DNA of 14,639 nucleotides from JASHVB01 sp049522565. GTDB taxonomy: Bacteria; Pseudomonadota; Alphaproteobacteria; Acetobacterales; Acetobacteraceae. Position 1 is the first letter of the stretch. Each line of letters opens with the position of its first letter. The notes below the pieces were generated by a model. The model saw nothing but the letters and a program-made list of their open reading frames with translations. It had not been told where the DNA came from and did not search any database. The stretch is taken from the NCBI GenBank assembly GCA_049522565.1, contig JBEKNT010000142.1, positions 1-14,639 of the forward strand, given 5' to 3'. This document shows positions 14,449 to 14,639 of the stretch, piece by piece. The position numbers and the translations under genes were made by a program.

Positions 14449-14607
14449 CGGATCATCTGGTTGAACCCGGAATACCGGTCGGCGTGGGGGACCGGGGATT
14501 CCGACATGTATCGCTATGCCGCGTTCTGCAACCTGGTGACGGTGTGCAATACGTTGCGGCACCTCGAACGGGTGATCACCGATTTGCTCGAAAGTGCCGC
14601 AGCGTAG
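14449..14607 (+). pseudogene. Stranded 3' end of the vWA gene beyond the in-frame TAG
   Basis: The frame continues for 52 codons after the TAG and ends at TAG 14605-14607. It reads RIIWLNPEYRSAWGTGD, later YRYAAFCNLV and NTLRHLERVITDLL. This is the standard C-terminus of CoxE-like vWA proteins, in which the family has a basic residue or Gln before R-(I/V)-(I/V)-W-L-N-P-E. The intact gene would be 13177-14607 with 476 residues. One base change (CAG, AAG or similar to TAG) explains the break. TAG is an ordinary stop elsewhere here (1799, 5795), so recoding is not assumed. Confidence 0.8.
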
Positions 14608-14639
14608 TTATCGGGCCCTGTTGGAGCGCCAGGCGGCGT
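14608..14639. other. Right edge, nothing assignable
   Basis: These 32 bases after the vWA gene show no gene start, hairpin or repeat I can support. Confidence 0.5.

Noticed and set aside
12228..14607. Complete CO dehydrogenase (cox) cluster
   Set aside because: Only coxD/coxE-like accessory genes are present; no large, medium or small hydroxylase subunits occur in the window, and such pairs exist with other clients.

Overview
The window is high-GC DNA with dense, mostly overlapping genes and several classes of GC-rich palindromic repeat. The gene families, the repeat types and the start-codon habits (GTG and ATG, ATGA overlaps) suggest an alphaproteobacterium, plausibly Rhodospirillales/Acetobacteraceae. 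That placement is inference. I see no rRNA, tRNA, CRISPR array or transposase. The left edge lies in a dispersed palindrome, as happens when an assembly breaks at a repeat.

Layout. (1) 3-1801, + strand: the C-terminal part of an RsmB/NOP-type RNA cytosine methyltransferase, overlapping a GNAT acetyltransferase by GTGA. (2) 1845-3949, - strand: a 666-residue protein with an N-terminal SLOG-like nucleotide-sensor fold and four C-terminal membrane segments (SLATT-like). Its architecture resembles predicted nucleotide-signal conflict systems. A 37-codon ORF that looks like the first strand and helix of a TIR domain overlaps its start. (3) 4016-12103, - strand: a compact catabolic operon. In transcription order it encodes an acyl-CoA dehydrogenase-fold enzyme, a fused succinyl-CoA-synthetase-like ligase, a CaiB/BaiF CoA-transferase, an SMP-30/gluconolactonase-like hydrolase, and an ABC importer of the SsuABC/TauABC type (ATPase, permease, Tat-exported binding protein). 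(4) 12228-14607, + strand and divergent: a MoxR-type AAA+ ATPase and a CoxE-like von Willebrand A protein whose reading frame is cut by an in-frame TAG 52 codons before its natural end.

How the genes may work together: the ABC transporter would import an organic acid. The ligase and/or CoA-transferase would activate it as a CoA thioester, and the dehydrogenase-fold enzyme would act on that thioester. The dehydrogenase has Gln and Gly at the two positions where this superfamily carries its catalytic glutamate. That is the signature described for 3-sulfinopropionyl-CoA desulfinase. SucCD-type ligases and family III CoA-transferases also serve that pathway, and the transporter belongs to the sulfonate/taurine class. 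However, the arginine essential in the characterised desulfinase is Met here, so the reaction is open.

A second theme is repeats inside genes. A 113-bp inverted-repeat element, with an 18-bp tandem repeat grown from its edge, encodes most of the linker that fuses the two CoA-ligase subunits. A different palindrome encodes codons 6-15 of the vWA gene. A third lies in the open frame of the RsmB-like gene. The fourth copy is intergenic.
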